From DASYPQ01 sp041488095 (GTDB lineage Bacteria > Planctomycetota > UBA1135 > GCA-002686595), in NCBI GenBank assembly GCA_041488095.1, contig JBGPOP010000019.1:1-64000 (forward strand): 64,000 nucleotides of DNA, written 5' to 3'. Below are positions 50,764 through 60,229 of the stretch, piece after piece. Position numbers and translations under genes: made by a program. The notes beneath the pieces are model-generated. The model made no database searches. It had not been told where the DNA came from and saw only the letters and a program-made list of their open reading frames with translations. Position 1 is the first letter of the stretch; each line of letters opens with the position of its first letter.

Positions 50764-52047
50764 ATGTACGCACGCAAGCGGCTGGACATCGGTTGGCTCG
50801 ATCTCTCCTGCGGACTCGGCGCCTGCGCGGGCGCGCACGACGAGCCGAAGGAGAACGAGCTGCGGAAGAGGATCGAGGACTGGTTCTCGCCCGAGGGCAA
50901 TGCGCTCGCCTGCCTGTCGGTGCGCAGCGGGCTCGATCTGTACCTCGCGGAGATCGCGCTCCCACCCGGGAGCGAGGTCCTGATGTCCGCGCTGACCATC
51001 CCCGACATGTGGCGGATCGTCGAGCACCACGGCCTCGTCCCGGTCCCGGTCGACGTCGACGCTCGCTCGCTCGCGCCGCGTCCGGATCAATGGCGCGCGG
51101 CGGCGAGTACGCGGACACGCGCGGCGATCGTGGCGCACCTCTTCGGCGCCCGCGTCCCGATGGAGCCGATCGCGCGGATCGCCCGGGAGCGCGGCTGGCT
51201 CCTGCTCGAGGACTGTGCGCAATCCTTCACCGGCGACGGGGACCGGGGCAGCCCGCTCGCCGACGTGTCCATGTTCAGCTTCGGGCCGATCAAGACCGCG
51301 ACGGCGCTGGCGGGAGGCGTGCTGGTCGTGCGCGGGCATCGGGTTCTCGAGCGCATGCGGGCGCGACAGGCGCTCTGGCCGCTCCAGAGCCGATGGAAGT
51401 ACTTCACGCGGATCCTCAAGTACTCCGGCCTCGTCGCGCTCACCAAGGAGCCCTGCTACACCGCCTTCGTGAAGGCCTGCGAGCTCGCGGGCAAGGACCA
51501 CGACCAGGTGATCCAGGGCTCCGTGCGCGGCTTCGCGGGCGGCGACTTCTTCGAGAAGATCCGGCACCGCCCGAACACCGCGCTCCTCGCGCTGCTGGCG
51601 CGGCGCCTGGAGCACTCCGACTCCTGGCGCGTCGAGGGACGGGTCGCGCGCGCACGCAGGCTCCTCGAGCTTTTGCCGGATGGGATGGTCATTCCCGGCG
51701 CGCAAGCCCCCTTCCACAGCCACTGGGTGTTCACGATCCTCGCCGATGACCCCGAGCGCGTCGTCGCGGAGCTGCGCGCGGCGGGCTTCGACGCGACGCG
51801 CGCTGCGAGCCTGCGCTCCGTGCCAGCGCCCGCCGGCCGCGCCGACCTCGAGCCGCGCGAGGCGCAGAGGATCCTCGCGCGCACGGTCTACCTGCCCGTC
51901 TACCCCGAGATGCCCGAGCGCAGGATCGACGAGATGGCCGCCGCCCTCGCGCGCGCGCTGCGCTGCGCGCCCGAGGCGCCCCGGGACGAGGTCGTCCTCA
52001 CGCCCGCGCCGGCGAGCCCTGGAATCTTCCAGCGACTTCGGCGGTGA
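50764..52047 (+). CDS. DegT/DnrJ/EryC1/StrS family PLP aminotransferase
   Basis: ATG 50764 sits 7 bases after GAAGGAGG, so it is preferred over 50740, and the protein has 427 residues. The PLP-binding lysine is Lys177 in SFGPIKTATALAGG, and LLLEDCAQSF (Glu149-Asp150) is the cofactor-interacting motif. Family members aminate 3- or 4-keto sugars of nucleotide-linked glycans. It is divergent from the SGNH-flippase-glycosyltransferase operon across a 110-base region and probably supplies an amino sugar to the same glycan. The C-terminal tail is unusual and basic. Confidence 0.88.
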   Translation: MYARKRLDIGWLDLSCGLGACAGAHDEPKENELRKRIEDWFSPEGNALACLSVRSGLDLYLAEIALPPGSEVLMSALTIPDMWRIVEHHGLVPVPVDVDARSLAPRPDQWRAAASTRTRAAIVAHLFGARVPMEPIARIARERGWLLLEDCAQSFTGDGDRGSPLADVSMFSFGPIKTATALAGGVLVVRGHRVLERMRARQALWPLQSRWKYFTRILKYSGLVALTKEPCYTAFVKACELAGKDHDQVIQGSVRGFAGGDFFEKIRHRPNTALLALLARRLEHSDSWRVEGRVARARRLLELLPDGMVIPGAQAPFHSHWVFTILADDPERVVAELRAAGFDATRAASLRSVPAPAGRADLEPREAQRILARTVYLPVYPEMPERRIDEMAAALARALRCAPEAPRDEVVLTPAPASPGIFQRLRR

Positions 52048-52103
52048 ACTCCGACGTGCCGAGCCGGCCGCCGGGGAACAAAGGGCGAATGGGGTAGCGA
52101 GAC

Positions 52104-53873
52104 GTGAGCGCGGCCGCATCCCTCCTGCTGATGTGGATCGCAGCTCCCGGCTCCCCGGGCGAGCCGGTCCTGCGCGTCGACCTGCTCGACAACGGCGCGT
52201 TCTCGGAGGCCCAGGCGGCCGCGGTCGACTCGCGCGGCGTGCAGCCGATCCCGTGGTGGAGCTCGTCGAAGGGGATGGAGCAGGTCGTCGCGCTGCCCGG
52301 GGGCGGTTTCGCGCTGAGGACGAAGGGCGACGAGCAGGCCGAGCAACCGGTTGCGGCCTTCGCGCCGCTCGCGCGCACGTGGGAGGTCCGCGGGAAGGCG
52401 AAGGGTCGCGGCGTCCTCTCCGTGACCGACGGAGCCGGCCTGCGGGTCTCGACGAAGACGCCGGGCGGCGAGGCGTTCTCTGAGTTCCGTCTGCGCGCGA
52501 GCGAGGCCATGGTCCCGAGGTTCCTCCTCCGACTCGAGTCCGACGGCGAGAACGGGGAGGCGCTGTGGAAGGACCTCTCCTTCGAGGTCGACCTGCCCTG
52601 CCCTTCCGAGAAGGACCTGCGGGCCGAGATCCTCGCCCTCCTGCGCGAGATCGTCGCCCCCTGGCTCGAGCGCGGTCTCGATCGGGAGGGCCAGCTCAAC
52701 ACGGGCCTCCTGTGCCACACCTTCGACGCGATCACCGGCGAGCGCCTCTCGACCCTCCCGGGGGGCATGAACCCGTTCTGGGAGCAGCTCGACCTCGCGC
52801 TGCAGGCGGAGGAGGTACCGGAGTGGCGCGCGGCGCTCGAGCGCTTCCTCGGCGACTGGCAGGGCCTGTGCCTCGATCCCGGCACCGGCCTGCCCCGCTT
52901 GTGGGATACCGCCAAGGACGAGCCGATCGCCGACCGCCCGTCCGGCGATCTGGCGCTGCAGCTCGGGTTCCTGGTCGACGTTTCCGAGGGAGGACCAGAA
53001 CGCTTCCGCGTTCGCGCGCGCGCCGCGGCCGAGAAGATCGGGGAGACCGTGCTGACGAAGGGCATCCTCCCCGACGGCACGATCGGCGCCAGCTACTTCC
53101 CGAGCGACGGACGCGTCAACACGAGCATCCCGGAGATACGCCGTTTCGACGTGCTCGCCCAGCTCGCGCGCCTTCCGAAGATCCGGAGCGATCCGCGCTT
53201 CCTGCGTGCGTCCGAGGAGCTGCGCTCGGCCTTCGAGTTCGTCAACGCCTGGTCGGGCAAGTGGGAGCAGATCGACCCGGGCTTCGACGACGAGTTCGGA
53301 AACTACGGGGCCTGCGCTGCGGGAATTGCCCTCGCCGACCGCGAGGGGAGGGAAGGCCGGGCCTTCGGACGTCTCGCGCAGGAGGGCTTGCGCTTCTTCG
53401 CGCCGCGTTGGCGCGACGCGCTGCGACTGGGCGGCAACGTGGCCGCGGACCAGGTGCGCTGCTGGAAGCTGCTCGGCGATCTCGCGCGCGTCGATCCGTC
53501 GACGAAGGAGGAGATCGCCGGGCTCCTGAGGCTCGCCGTGCGCTCCCACTTCAAGGGCGAGCAATACGGCGACGGCGCCTGGGGCGACGTGACGATCGTC
53601 CACTTCGATCCCAAGACCACGCTGCAGGTCGGCGACTACCCCGGCGCGCCGCAGAACCTGCTCAACGGCCTGGCCACGATCTATTCCGCGGATCTCGGCT
53701 CGCGCAGGGACGAGGTGCGCGCGATGTACACGGCCGTGCTGAGGAGCTCGGTCCAGGCGTACAAGCGCCGGTACGGATTCCTGCTCGAACGCAGCGAGCA
53801 CGCGGATCACAACCCGGCAGTCGGGACGATCCGGATGCTGCTCGGTCTGGTCAAGATGCTGCGGAAGCTTTGA
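52104..53873 (+). CDS. Secreted protein of unknown function, helical-toroid-like
   Basis: GTG 52104 gives 589 residues. The N-terminus is weakly hydrophobic (AAASLLLMWIAAPGSPGEP) and may be a signal peptide. A beta-rich part spans about 20-170 and an alpha-helical part about 180-580 with repeated paired helices (for example LRAEILALLREIVAPWLERG, LGFLVDVSEGG, LLNGLATIYSADLG), which looks like an (alpha/alpha) toroid as in many glycan-active enzymes. I recognise no catalytic motif. It is 56 bases after the aminotransferase, so it may belong to the same glycan pathway. Confidence 0.7.
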   Translation: MSAAASLLLMWIAAPGSPGEPVLRVDLLDNGAFSEAQAAAVDSRGVQPIPWWSSSKGMEQVVALPGGGFALRTKGDEQAEQPVAAFAPLARTWEVRGKAKGRGVLSVTDGAGLRVSTKTPGGEAFSEFRLRASEAMVPRFLLRLESDGENGEALWKDLSFEVDLPCPSEKDLRAEILALLREIVAPWLERGLDREGQLNTGLLCHTFDAITGERLSTLPGGMNPFWEQLDLALQAEEVPEWRAALERFLGDWQGLCLDPGTGLPRLWDTAKDEPIADRPSGDLALQLGFLVDVSEGGPERFRVRARAAAEKIGETVLTKGILPDGTIGASYFPSDGRVNTSIPEIRRFDVLAQLARLPKIRSDPRFLRASEELRSAFEFVNAWSGKWEQIDPGFDDEFGNYGACAAGIALADREGREGRAFGRLAQEGLRFFAPRWRDALRLGGNVAADQVRCWKLLGDLARVDPSTKEEIAGLLRLAVRSHFKGEQYGDGAWGDVTIVHFDPKTTLQVGDYPGAPQNLLNGLATIYSADLGSRRDEVRAMYTAVLRSSVQAYKRRYGFLLERSEHADHNPAVGTIRMLLGLVKMLRKL

Positions 53874-53898
53874 GACCGGGATTCCCAAGCGGCCCGCT

Positions 53899-56217
53899 CT
53901 ACTTCACCCGGATCACCGACAGGTCGTCGCTGAAGGCGTTGGCGACGACGATCTCGGGCCGGCCGTCGCCGTCGAGATCGATCAGCGCGAGGTCGAGCGG
54001 CCCGGTGCCCGCGCCGAGGTCGGGCGCGCGATCGAAGCTCACCGGGTCGCCCGCGCGCGCGAGCCAGGCCTCGACGTGGTGGTTGTTCTGCGCGGTGACC
54101 AGGATCTCCGCGCGTCCGTCCCCTCCGAGATCGCCGGCCGCGATGCGGTAGGGGCGCATGCCGGTCTTCATCGGAGTGAGAGTGCGCCATGACCCGTCCT
54201 CCCGGCGCAGCATGGGGATCACGTAGCCCTGCGAGTCGCCCGCCGCGGCCGTCGCCAGCACCGCGAGGTCCTCCCTCCCGTCTCCGTCGAGGTCCGCGGC
54301 GGCGAGCGCGCGGGGCTGGAACGGCGTCGACAGGACGGTGTGCTGCTCGAGCGTCCATTCGCCGGTGGGCTCCGTCTTCACACCGAAGAGGACTACGTCA
54401 CGGTTGGATCCCGAGCCGCCGAGCGCCACCGCGATCTCGGGCGCCGCACCGGGCCTCTCGAGGATCGCCAGGGCGCAGGGTCCGGAGGCGATTCTCGTCG
54501 AGCTCATGGCGACGGCGGGAGACCCGGGCTTCGCGAAGTCCCTGAGGAGCAGGACCAGGTCGCTCTCGGCATCGACGACGACGGCGTCGGCGAACCCGTC
54601 GCGGTCGAGATCGGCGAGGAGGAGGTCGCAGGCCCCGCGGCCCACGGGAATCGGCGGACGATCGGGACGCGGCGACAGACCACAGGCGCCATCGCCGAAG
54701 GCCATGGCGAGCACGCGATCCTTCGCGGTCCGCTGCAGCCAGGCCGCATCGAGTCGTCCATCGCCGTCCAGGTCGGCGCATGCGATGGCGTCCGCGTCTC
54801 CCGTCGCGAGGACGCGCATCCCCGCTGCGAGGACGCCGTGCTCGTTCCGGAACACCGACAAGGTCCCCTCCGCTCCCGCGAGCGCGAGGACCTCGGGCAG
54901 CTTGTCGCCGTCGAAGTCGCCTGCCGCGATCGAGTGCGGCGAACGGTCGCAAGGCACGCGCGTGTCCGACTCGAACAGCGCTGTCTTGCGCTCGGAACGG
55001 CCGCGCGCGCCGAAGAGCAGGCTCACCCGCCGGGCGTCGGGGCTGGCGATCGCGAGATCGAGCGCACCGTCGCCGTCGAAGTCGCCGACCACGCAGTCGA
55101 AGGGACGCTGCCCCGCGTAGCCTCTGGCCCGGGGCGCGGGCGGACCTCCAGCCGGGGCCAGAGGCCAGCCGAGGATCTGGTAGTCCTGGGAGTGCAAGTC
55201 GAGGACGAGCACCTCCTCGCGCCCATCGCCGTCGAACTTCCCGTGCTCGAGATCGATCGGGATGGTCCCGACGTGAACCTCGACCGGTTTCGCGTCGAGC
55301 CACGCGGCCGAGCCGCCGGGACGGGAGAGCCCGAACACGAGGAGGCTCTCCTCTCCCGCTGCGACGAGGAGCTCCGTGTCGCCGTCGCCGTCGAGGTCCG
55401 CCTCGGAGAGATCGCGCGGGAGCCCGGGGAGCTCGGCGGTCTTCTCCACGGTCCCGTCGGCGGCCAGGAGCGCGACCTTGCGGGAGCCCTGGTAGCCGAT
55501 CGCGATCCGCGCGCCGTCGGAGGTGATGAGCGCGCACGTCGCGTGCTCCGCGGCGAGGGGCACGCGGCGCGGCTCGCCCGGCCCCGAGTAGAGCAGCAGC
55601 TCGTCCTCGACCGTGATCACGGCGAGGTCCGGCGCGCCGTCGCGGTGGAGATCGCCGCTGGCGAGCGCGCGCGGGCGGGCGGGCAGCCTGGCGCGCCACG
55701 CGACCGGCGCCTCGGCCGCGTTCTTCGAGCGGAGCGCCGCGCGCAGATCGAGCACCGAGAGCTCCAGCGTCTCGCGCGAGGCGACGGCGGCGAGCGCATG
55801 TTCGCTCTCCCGCGCGGGCAAGAGCGGGCCGAACCAGACCGGGCCGACGGGATAATCCCCGATCGCGAAGACGCGCGGCTCGGGCGCCGGTCCGAGGACC
55901 GGCGAGAGCTCCCTCCACACCTCGATCCCGCCCGGGCTGCGCGTCGCGGCGATCAGCTCGTCGCGGCCGTCGCCGTCGAGGTCGCCCGCGAGCAGACCCG
56001 AGGGCTTGGCCAGCGCACCGCGCGAGGTCGGAAACTCCAATCGCGCGAGAAATCGGGGCGCAGGCTGAGGGGAAGAAGGCTGCCCGGCGTGCGTCTTCTC
56101 GGCCGCCGCCGTCTGGCCCGCGAAGCAAGCCAGCGATTCCAGTGCGCCCGCGAGGATCGCGATCCTGGACGCGCGCCACCTCGTGAGGCTCCGGATCGGG
56201 GCGGGCGCGGCGGACAC
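53899..56217 (-). CDS. Secreted FG-GAP/VCBS repeat protein
   Basis: GTG 56217 gives 772 residues; the frame is open further upstream but without protein-like sequence. A signal peptide is likely (RIAILAGALESLACFAGQTAA). The rest holds about eleven DxDGDG-type repeats, beginning with DLDGDGRDE near residue 65 and ending with DLDGDGRPE near 750, including variants DLHRDGAPD, KFDGDGREE and DLGGDGRAE. These are calcium-binding FG-GAP propeller blades, probably one or two seven-bladed beta-propellers. Function outside the cell is unknown. Confidence 0.88.
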   Translation of the reverse strand: MSAAPAPIRSLTRWRASRIAILAGALESLACFAGQTAAAEKTHAGQPSSPQPAPRFLARLEFPTSRGALAKPSGLLAGDLDGDGRDELIAATRSPGGIEVWRELSPVLGPAPEPRVFAIGDYPVGPVWFGPLLPARESEHALAAVASRETLELSVLDLRAALRSKNAAEAPVAWRARLPARPRALASGDLHRDGAPDLAVITVEDELLLYSGPGEPRRVPLAAEHATCALITSDGARIAIGYQGSRKVALLAADGTVEKTAELPGLPRDLSEADLDGDGDTELLVAAGEESLLVFGLSRPGGSAAWLDAKPVEVHVGTIPIDLEHGKFDGDGREEVLVLDLHSQDYQILGWPLAPAGGPPAPRARGYAGQRPFDCVVGDFDGDGALDLAIASPDARRVSLLFGARGRSERKTALFESDTRVPCDRSPHSIAAGDFDGDKLPEVLALAGAEGTLSVFRNEHGVLAAGMRVLATGDADAIACADLDGDGRLDAAWLQRTAKDRVLAMAFGDGACGLSPRPDRPPIPVGRGACDLLLADLDRDGFADAVVVDAESDLVLLLRDFAKPGSPAVAMSSTRIASGPCALAILERPGAAPEIAVALGGSGSNRDVVLFGVKTEPTGEWTLEQHTVLSTPFQPRALAAADLDGDGREDLAVLATAAAGDSQGYVIPMLRREDGSWRTLTPMKTGMRPYRIAAGDLGGDGRAEILVTAQNNHHVEAWLARAGDPVSFDRAPDLGAGTGPLDLALIDLDGDGRPEIVVANAFSDDLSVIRVK

Positions 56218-56322
56218 GCGGGCATTATGGATGCGCTGGGATGAGCGGGCAACCGGACTGCCGGGCGCGGGTAGAGGAGCCGTGATGTCGCCGCAAGCCG
56301 TGCAGGCTATCTTCCTCGTCGG

Positions 56323-58032
56323 ATGAAGACCTCGCAGCGCAACCTGCTCCTCGCCCTGGTCTTCGCGCTCGCCGCGGGCCTCGCGGCCGGAGCGTGGTGG
56401 CTGATCCAGTCGCCGCCCCCGGCTCCGCCGGTCGCGCGCGGTTCGCCGCCTCCAGCCGAGGCGGGCACCGTGCCAACGCCCGACGAGGGTCCCGGTCGCA
56501 CGAACGTCCAGATCGATGGAGTCGAGGACGAGCCGGGCGCCGCCGAATCCACCGTCGTCTTCCCGCTGGAGATCGACCTCGAGCTGGTCGCCTCCGCGAT
56601 CGCGCCGAGCGTCGACGGGATCAGCGCGATGGGCTCGGACGCGACCGCGCGGATCGCGGGCTCGGTCCACGGCTCCGGCGGCGAGGGCCTGCGCGCCGAG
56701 GTCCGCTTCGTCGCCGGAGCCAACGAGGGCCGCGTGATCCAGTCCGGGCGCGACGGCGCGTTCGGGGCGAACGATCTCTACCCGGGCCTCTCGATCGTGC
56801 GCATCGCCGCGCCGGGGACGCAGGGCTCCCTGCGCGAGGTGCTGTTGCGAAAGGACCGCGAGACGCAGCTCAACCTCGGCTACGGGCGGCCGGCTCTCGT
56901 GCAGGGCGAGGTGAAGGACTCCGCGGGCGGCCCGATCCAGGGCGCGCGCGTGACCATCGACGGTCAGGAGACCGAGACCGACGAGAAAGGCGAGTTCGCG
57001 TTCGAGGGCATCGCCGCGGGCGAGACCCTGGTGATCGTCGAGAAACCCGGCTACGCGGCGCACCTGGAGCGGCTGACCGTCGTGGGCGGTCTGGCGATCG
57101 AGAAGGGGCGGCTCGCGTACGTCCTCCGTCGCGCCGCGCGCCTGGAGATCACGATCGAGGACCGCATCAACGTCGAGGGCCAGGCTCTCGTCTACGTGCT
57201 CCCCGAGGTCATGGACGCCGTGCGCGACTTCCCCTGGTACCGCGTCAACCCGGTCCGCGTGTACCCCGGCGGCACGGCGGTCGTCGAGGACCTGCCGGCG
57301 AAGCACGTGAGGCTGCGGCTCTTCCACGCCGGCGCGCTCGCGAATCCACGCACGCGCTCGGTGGAGCTGAAGGAGGGCGACACCGAGCACGTCTCCCTGC
57401 ACCTCGAGCCCGCGCCGGTCGTGAACGGCGTCGTCACGGAGGACGGCCGGCCCGTCGCGGGCGCGGAGGTGGTGCTGGAGGCGCCGCAGCGCTCGATGGC
57501 GATGCTCTCGGTGCTCGGGCAGACGAACTATCTCGATCTGGAGCGGGAGGTGCTGCCCGATTTTCCCCCGGCGGTGCAGCGCGTGAAGGCCAACGCCGCG
57601 GGCGAGTTCGTGCTCAGCTCGTGCGAGAACGTGGCGCGCGAGCGCTACCTCCACGCGCGCTCGCCCGACGGCAAGAGCACCGGCTGGAAGCTCCTGCGCG
57701 GCGGCGAGACGCGGGTCGACCTCGTCCTCGAACGCGCGCAGGGCGACGCCGAGATCGTGGTCCAGATGGACGGGCGCGTGCAGCCGCTGCCGGTCAAGGT
57801 GAAGGTGGACGGAGCGCCGCGCGACCTGAAGATGCTTCCTCCCGGGCAGGACCTGCACATTCCGGGGCTGGCGCCGGGCACCTGGCGCTTCTCGGGGAAG
57901 TGGAACGGAGAGCCGCTCGTCCAGGGGTCTCTCATCGAGCTGCGCAAGGAGGCCACGATCTCCCTGACGCTTCCCGAGGGCGCCATCCTCGGCCAGGACG
58001 AGGACACGCGCAAACGGGCTCCCAAGAGGTAG
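56323..58032 (+). CDS. Membrane-anchored protein with carboxypeptidase-regulatory-like domains
   Basis: A 569-residue protein with an N-terminal anchor (about 7-29) and a Pro-rich linker. Beta-sandwich repeats include VQGEVKDSAGGPIQGARVTIDGQETETDEKGEFAFEGIAAGE near residues 193-235 and VVNGVVTEDGRPVAGAEVVLEAPQ near 366-390, both typical of the regulatory-like/CNA-B class. It resembles the extracytoplasmic part of the sigma factor fusion at 43392. It diverges from the FG-GAP gene with a 105-base gap. A structural surface role is likely, but nothing more can be said. Confidence 0.8.
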   Translation: MKTSQRNLLLALVFALAAGLAAGAWWLIQSPPPAPPVARGSPPPAEAGTVPTPDEGPGRTNVQIDGVEDEPGAAESTVVFPLEIDLELVASAIAPSVDGISAMGSDATARIAGSVHGSGGEGLRAEVRFVAGANEGRVIQSGRDGAFGANDLYPGLSIVRIAAPGTQGSLREVLLRKDRETQLNLGYGRPALVQGEVKDSAGGPIQGARVTIDGQETETDEKGEFAFEGIAAGETLVIVEKPGYAAHLERLTVVGGLAIEKGRLAYVLRRAARLEITIEDRINVEGQALVYVLPEVMDAVRDFPWYRVNPVRVYPGGTAVVEDLPAKHVRLRLFHAGALANPRTRSVELKEGDTEHVSLHLEPAPVVNGVVTEDGRPVAGAEVVLEAPQRSMAMLSVLGQTNYLDLEREVLPDFPPAVQRVKANAAGEFVLSSCENVARERYLHARSPDGKSTGWKLLRGGETRVDLVLERAQGDAEIVVQMDGRVQPLPVKVKVDGAPRDLKMLPPGQDLHIPGLAPGTWRFSGKWNGEPLVQGSLIELRKEATISLTLPEGAILGQDEDTRKRAPKR

Positions 58033-58081
58033 AGGCTCCCACCGGGCGCCGCGCCCCTCCTCTTCCTATGCTCTAGCGCGC

Positions 58082-59623
58082 ATGTCGAAGGAAACGCTCA
58101 CGCTCGACGGAGCCTCGCTCGCCCTGGACGACCTGCGCGGCATCGCCCGCGGGGAGGCGCTGAAGGTGTCGGTCGCGCCGCGGGCGCGGGAGCGAGTCGC
58201 GCGCGCGCGCGGCCTCGTCGAGGAGCACGTCCGCGCCGGCGACGTCGTCTACGGCGTGACGACCGGCTTCGGGAAGCTCAAGAGCGTCGCGATCGGTGCG
58301 GAGGATCTCGAGAAGCTGCAGGAGAACCTGATCCTCTCGCACTGCTGCGGCGTCGGCGAGCCGATGCCGGTCGAGGAGGTCAGGATCGCGCAGGTCCTGA
58401 GGCTCAACGGCCTGGTGCGCGGCCATTCCGGCGTGACCGTCGACCTCGTCGAGCGCCTCGCGCGCCTCTTCAACAAGGGTTTCGTGCCGGTGGTGCCGAG
58501 GAAGGGCTCGGTCGGGGCGAGCGGAGACCTCGCGCCGCTCGCGCACATGGCGGCGTCGTACATGGGGCACGGGGAGGCGTGGGCCGGCGGCAAGAGGCAG
58601 GACGCGAAGGCCGGGCTGCGCTCGATCGGCGAGGAGCCGCTCGTGCTGCGGGCGAAGGAAGGGCTCGCCCTGATCAACGGCACGGAGATCATCAAGGCGG
58701 TCGGCGTCGCGGCGTGGCTCTCGGCCGAGAACCTCTCCAAGGCCGCCGATGCGATCGCGGCGCTCACGATCGAGGCGCTGCTCGGGAGCGAGAAGCCCTT
58801 CGACGAACGCCTGGCCGATCTGAAGGGTCACGCGGGACACGCGAACGCGGCCGCGAACGTGCGCGCGTGCCTGGCTGGATCGGAGGTCGTGAGGAGCCAC
58901 GCCGGCTGCGACCGCGTGCAGGATCCCTACTCGCTGCGCTGCGTTCCGCAGGTGCACGGCGCATTCAAGGAGGCGCTCGCGCACGTGCGCGCGGTGCTCG
59001 AGCGCGAGCTGAACAGCGTCACCGACAACCCGATCGTGTTCGCCGATACACGCGAGTTCGTCAGCGCGGGGCAGTTCCACGGGCAGCCGCTCGCGATCCC
59101 GCTCGACTACCTGGCGATCGCGCTGGCGACGCTCGCGAACATCAGCGAGCGGAGGATCGAGCAGCTCGTCAACCCCGACCTTTCCCACCTCCCTGCGTTC
59201 CTGACGCCCGAGCCGGGGCTCAACTCGGGCCTGATGATCGCGCAGGTCGCGGCGGCGTCGCTCGCGAGCGAGAACAAGGTGCTCGCGCACCCGGCTTCCG
59301 TCGACACGATCCCGACCAGCGCGAACCAGGAGGACCACGTCTCGATGGGCGTGACCGCGGCGCGGAAGGCGGCCGAGATCGCGGAGAACACCGAGACGGT
59401 GCTGGCCCTCGAGTGGCTGTGCGCCTCACAGGCGCGGGAGTTCCACAAGGATTTGCGCGCGGGCCACGGGGCCGAAGCGGCCTATGCGGCCTTGCGCCGG
59501 CGCGTGAAGCCGCTCGGGCGCGACCGCTACCTGCACACCGATATCCAGGCCGCGCGCGAGATGCTACGGTCAGGGGTGCTGGTCGAGGCGGTCGAGGGCG
59601 CCGTCGGGAAGCTGCGGGCCTGA
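58082..59623 (+). CDS. hutH: Histidine ammonia-lyase
   Basis: A 513-residue enzyme. The MIO-forming triad is Ala146-Ser147-Gly148 in GSVGASGDLAPLAHMA, equivalent to 142-144 in the characterised enzymes. Other blocks are YGVTTGFGKLKSVAI, EENLILSHCCGVGEP-type sequence and NQEDHVSMG, and LINGTEIIKAVGVAAW. It deaminates histidine to urocanate, the first step of histidine degradation. The next enzyme, urocanate hydratase, is encoded 3.6 kb downstream instead of adjacent. Length is normal. Confidence 0.96.
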   Translation: MSKETLTLDGASLALDDLRGIARGEALKVSVAPRARERVARARGLVEEHVRAGDVVYGVTTGFGKLKSVAIGAEDLEKLQENLILSHCCGVGEPMPVEEVRIAQVLRLNGLVRGHSGVTVDLVERLARLFNKGFVPVVPRKGSVGASGDLAPLAHMAASYMGHGEAWAGGKRQDAKAGLRSIGEEPLVLRAKEGLALINGTEIIKAVGVAAWLSAENLSKAADAIAALTIEALLGSEKPFDERLADLKGHAGHANAAANVRACLAGSEVVRSHAGCDRVQDPYSLRCVPQVHGAFKEALAHVRAVLERELNSVTDNPIVFADTREFVSAGQFHGQPLAIPLDYLAIALATLANISERRIEQLVNPDLSHLPAFLTPEPGLNSGLMIAQVAAASLASENKVLAHPASVDTIPTSANQEDHVSMGVTAARKAAEIAENTETVLALEWLCASQAREFHKDLRAGHGAEAAYAALRRRVKPLGRDRYLHTDIQAAREMLRSGVLVEAVEGAVGKLRA

Positions 59624-59662
59624 ACGACCTGGCGGATACAAGAAGGAAGGGAGAGGAGCGAG

Positions 59663-60229
59663 ATGGCGAAAGCCAAGGCGAAGGCGAGGACTCCGGGCAT
59701 CAGCGACGAGGCCGTGAAGAAGGCGACTGGATGCGACTGGAACGAATGGTTCGGGTGCCTGGACAAGGCCGGCTGCAAGAAGAAGACTCACAAGGAGATC
59801 GCCGAGCTGATCTACCGGCGCTGGCCGAAGGTCGGCGGTTGGTGGTCGCAGATGGTGACGGTCGGCTACGAGCGGGCGCGCGGACGGCGCGCGAAGAACC
59901 AGGCCGGCGGGAGCTGGCGGGTCTCGAGCAGCAAGACGGTCGCGGTGCCCGTGAAGTCGCTCTTCAACGCGTGGAAGAACCCGAAAAGGCGCGCCGCGTG
60001 GCTCAAGGACCACCGCTTCACGGTGCGCAAGGCGACGGCGCCGAAGTCGATGCGCATCCTGTGGGTCGACGGCAAGACGAGCATCGAGGCGAACTTCTGC
60101 TCCAAGGGCGCCCGGAAGAGCTCGGTCTCGCTCCAGCACAACCAGCTCGCGGGCGCGAAGGACGTCGCGAAGATGCGCGCGTACTGGTCCAAGGCCCTGG
60201 ACAAGCTCAAGGCGGCGGTCGAGAAGTAG
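59663..60229 (+). CDS. DUF4287-like protein with possible SRPBCC-type C-terminus
   Basis: A 188-residue basic protein behind a GAAGGAAGGGAG ribosome-binding site. The N-terminal half has WNEWFGCLDKAGCKKKTHKEIAELIYRRWPKVGGWWSQMVTVGYERARGRR, which I recognise as DUF4287-like. The C-terminal half (KTVAVPVKSLFNAWKNPKRRAAWL, FTVRKATAPKSMRILWVDGKTSIEANF) resembles AHSA1/SRPBCC stress-type domains. The last 23 bases overlap the convergent gene at 60207. It is unlikely to belong to histidine degradation. Confidence 0.78.
   Translation: MAKAKAKARTPGISDEAVKKATGCDWNEWFGCLDKAGCKKKTHKEIAELIYRRWPKVGGWWSQMVTVGYERARGRRAKNQAGGSWRVSSSKTVAVPVKSLFNAWKNPKRRAAWLKDHRFTVRKATAPKSMRILWVDGKTSIEANFCSKGARKSSVSLQHNQLAGAKDVAKMRAYWSKALDKLKAAVEK

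Noticed and set aside
52104..53873. Assignment of the secreted toroid-like protein to a named glycoside hydrolase family
   Set aside because: The helical layout is suggestive, but I could not find catalytic acidic residues in a known family pattern.
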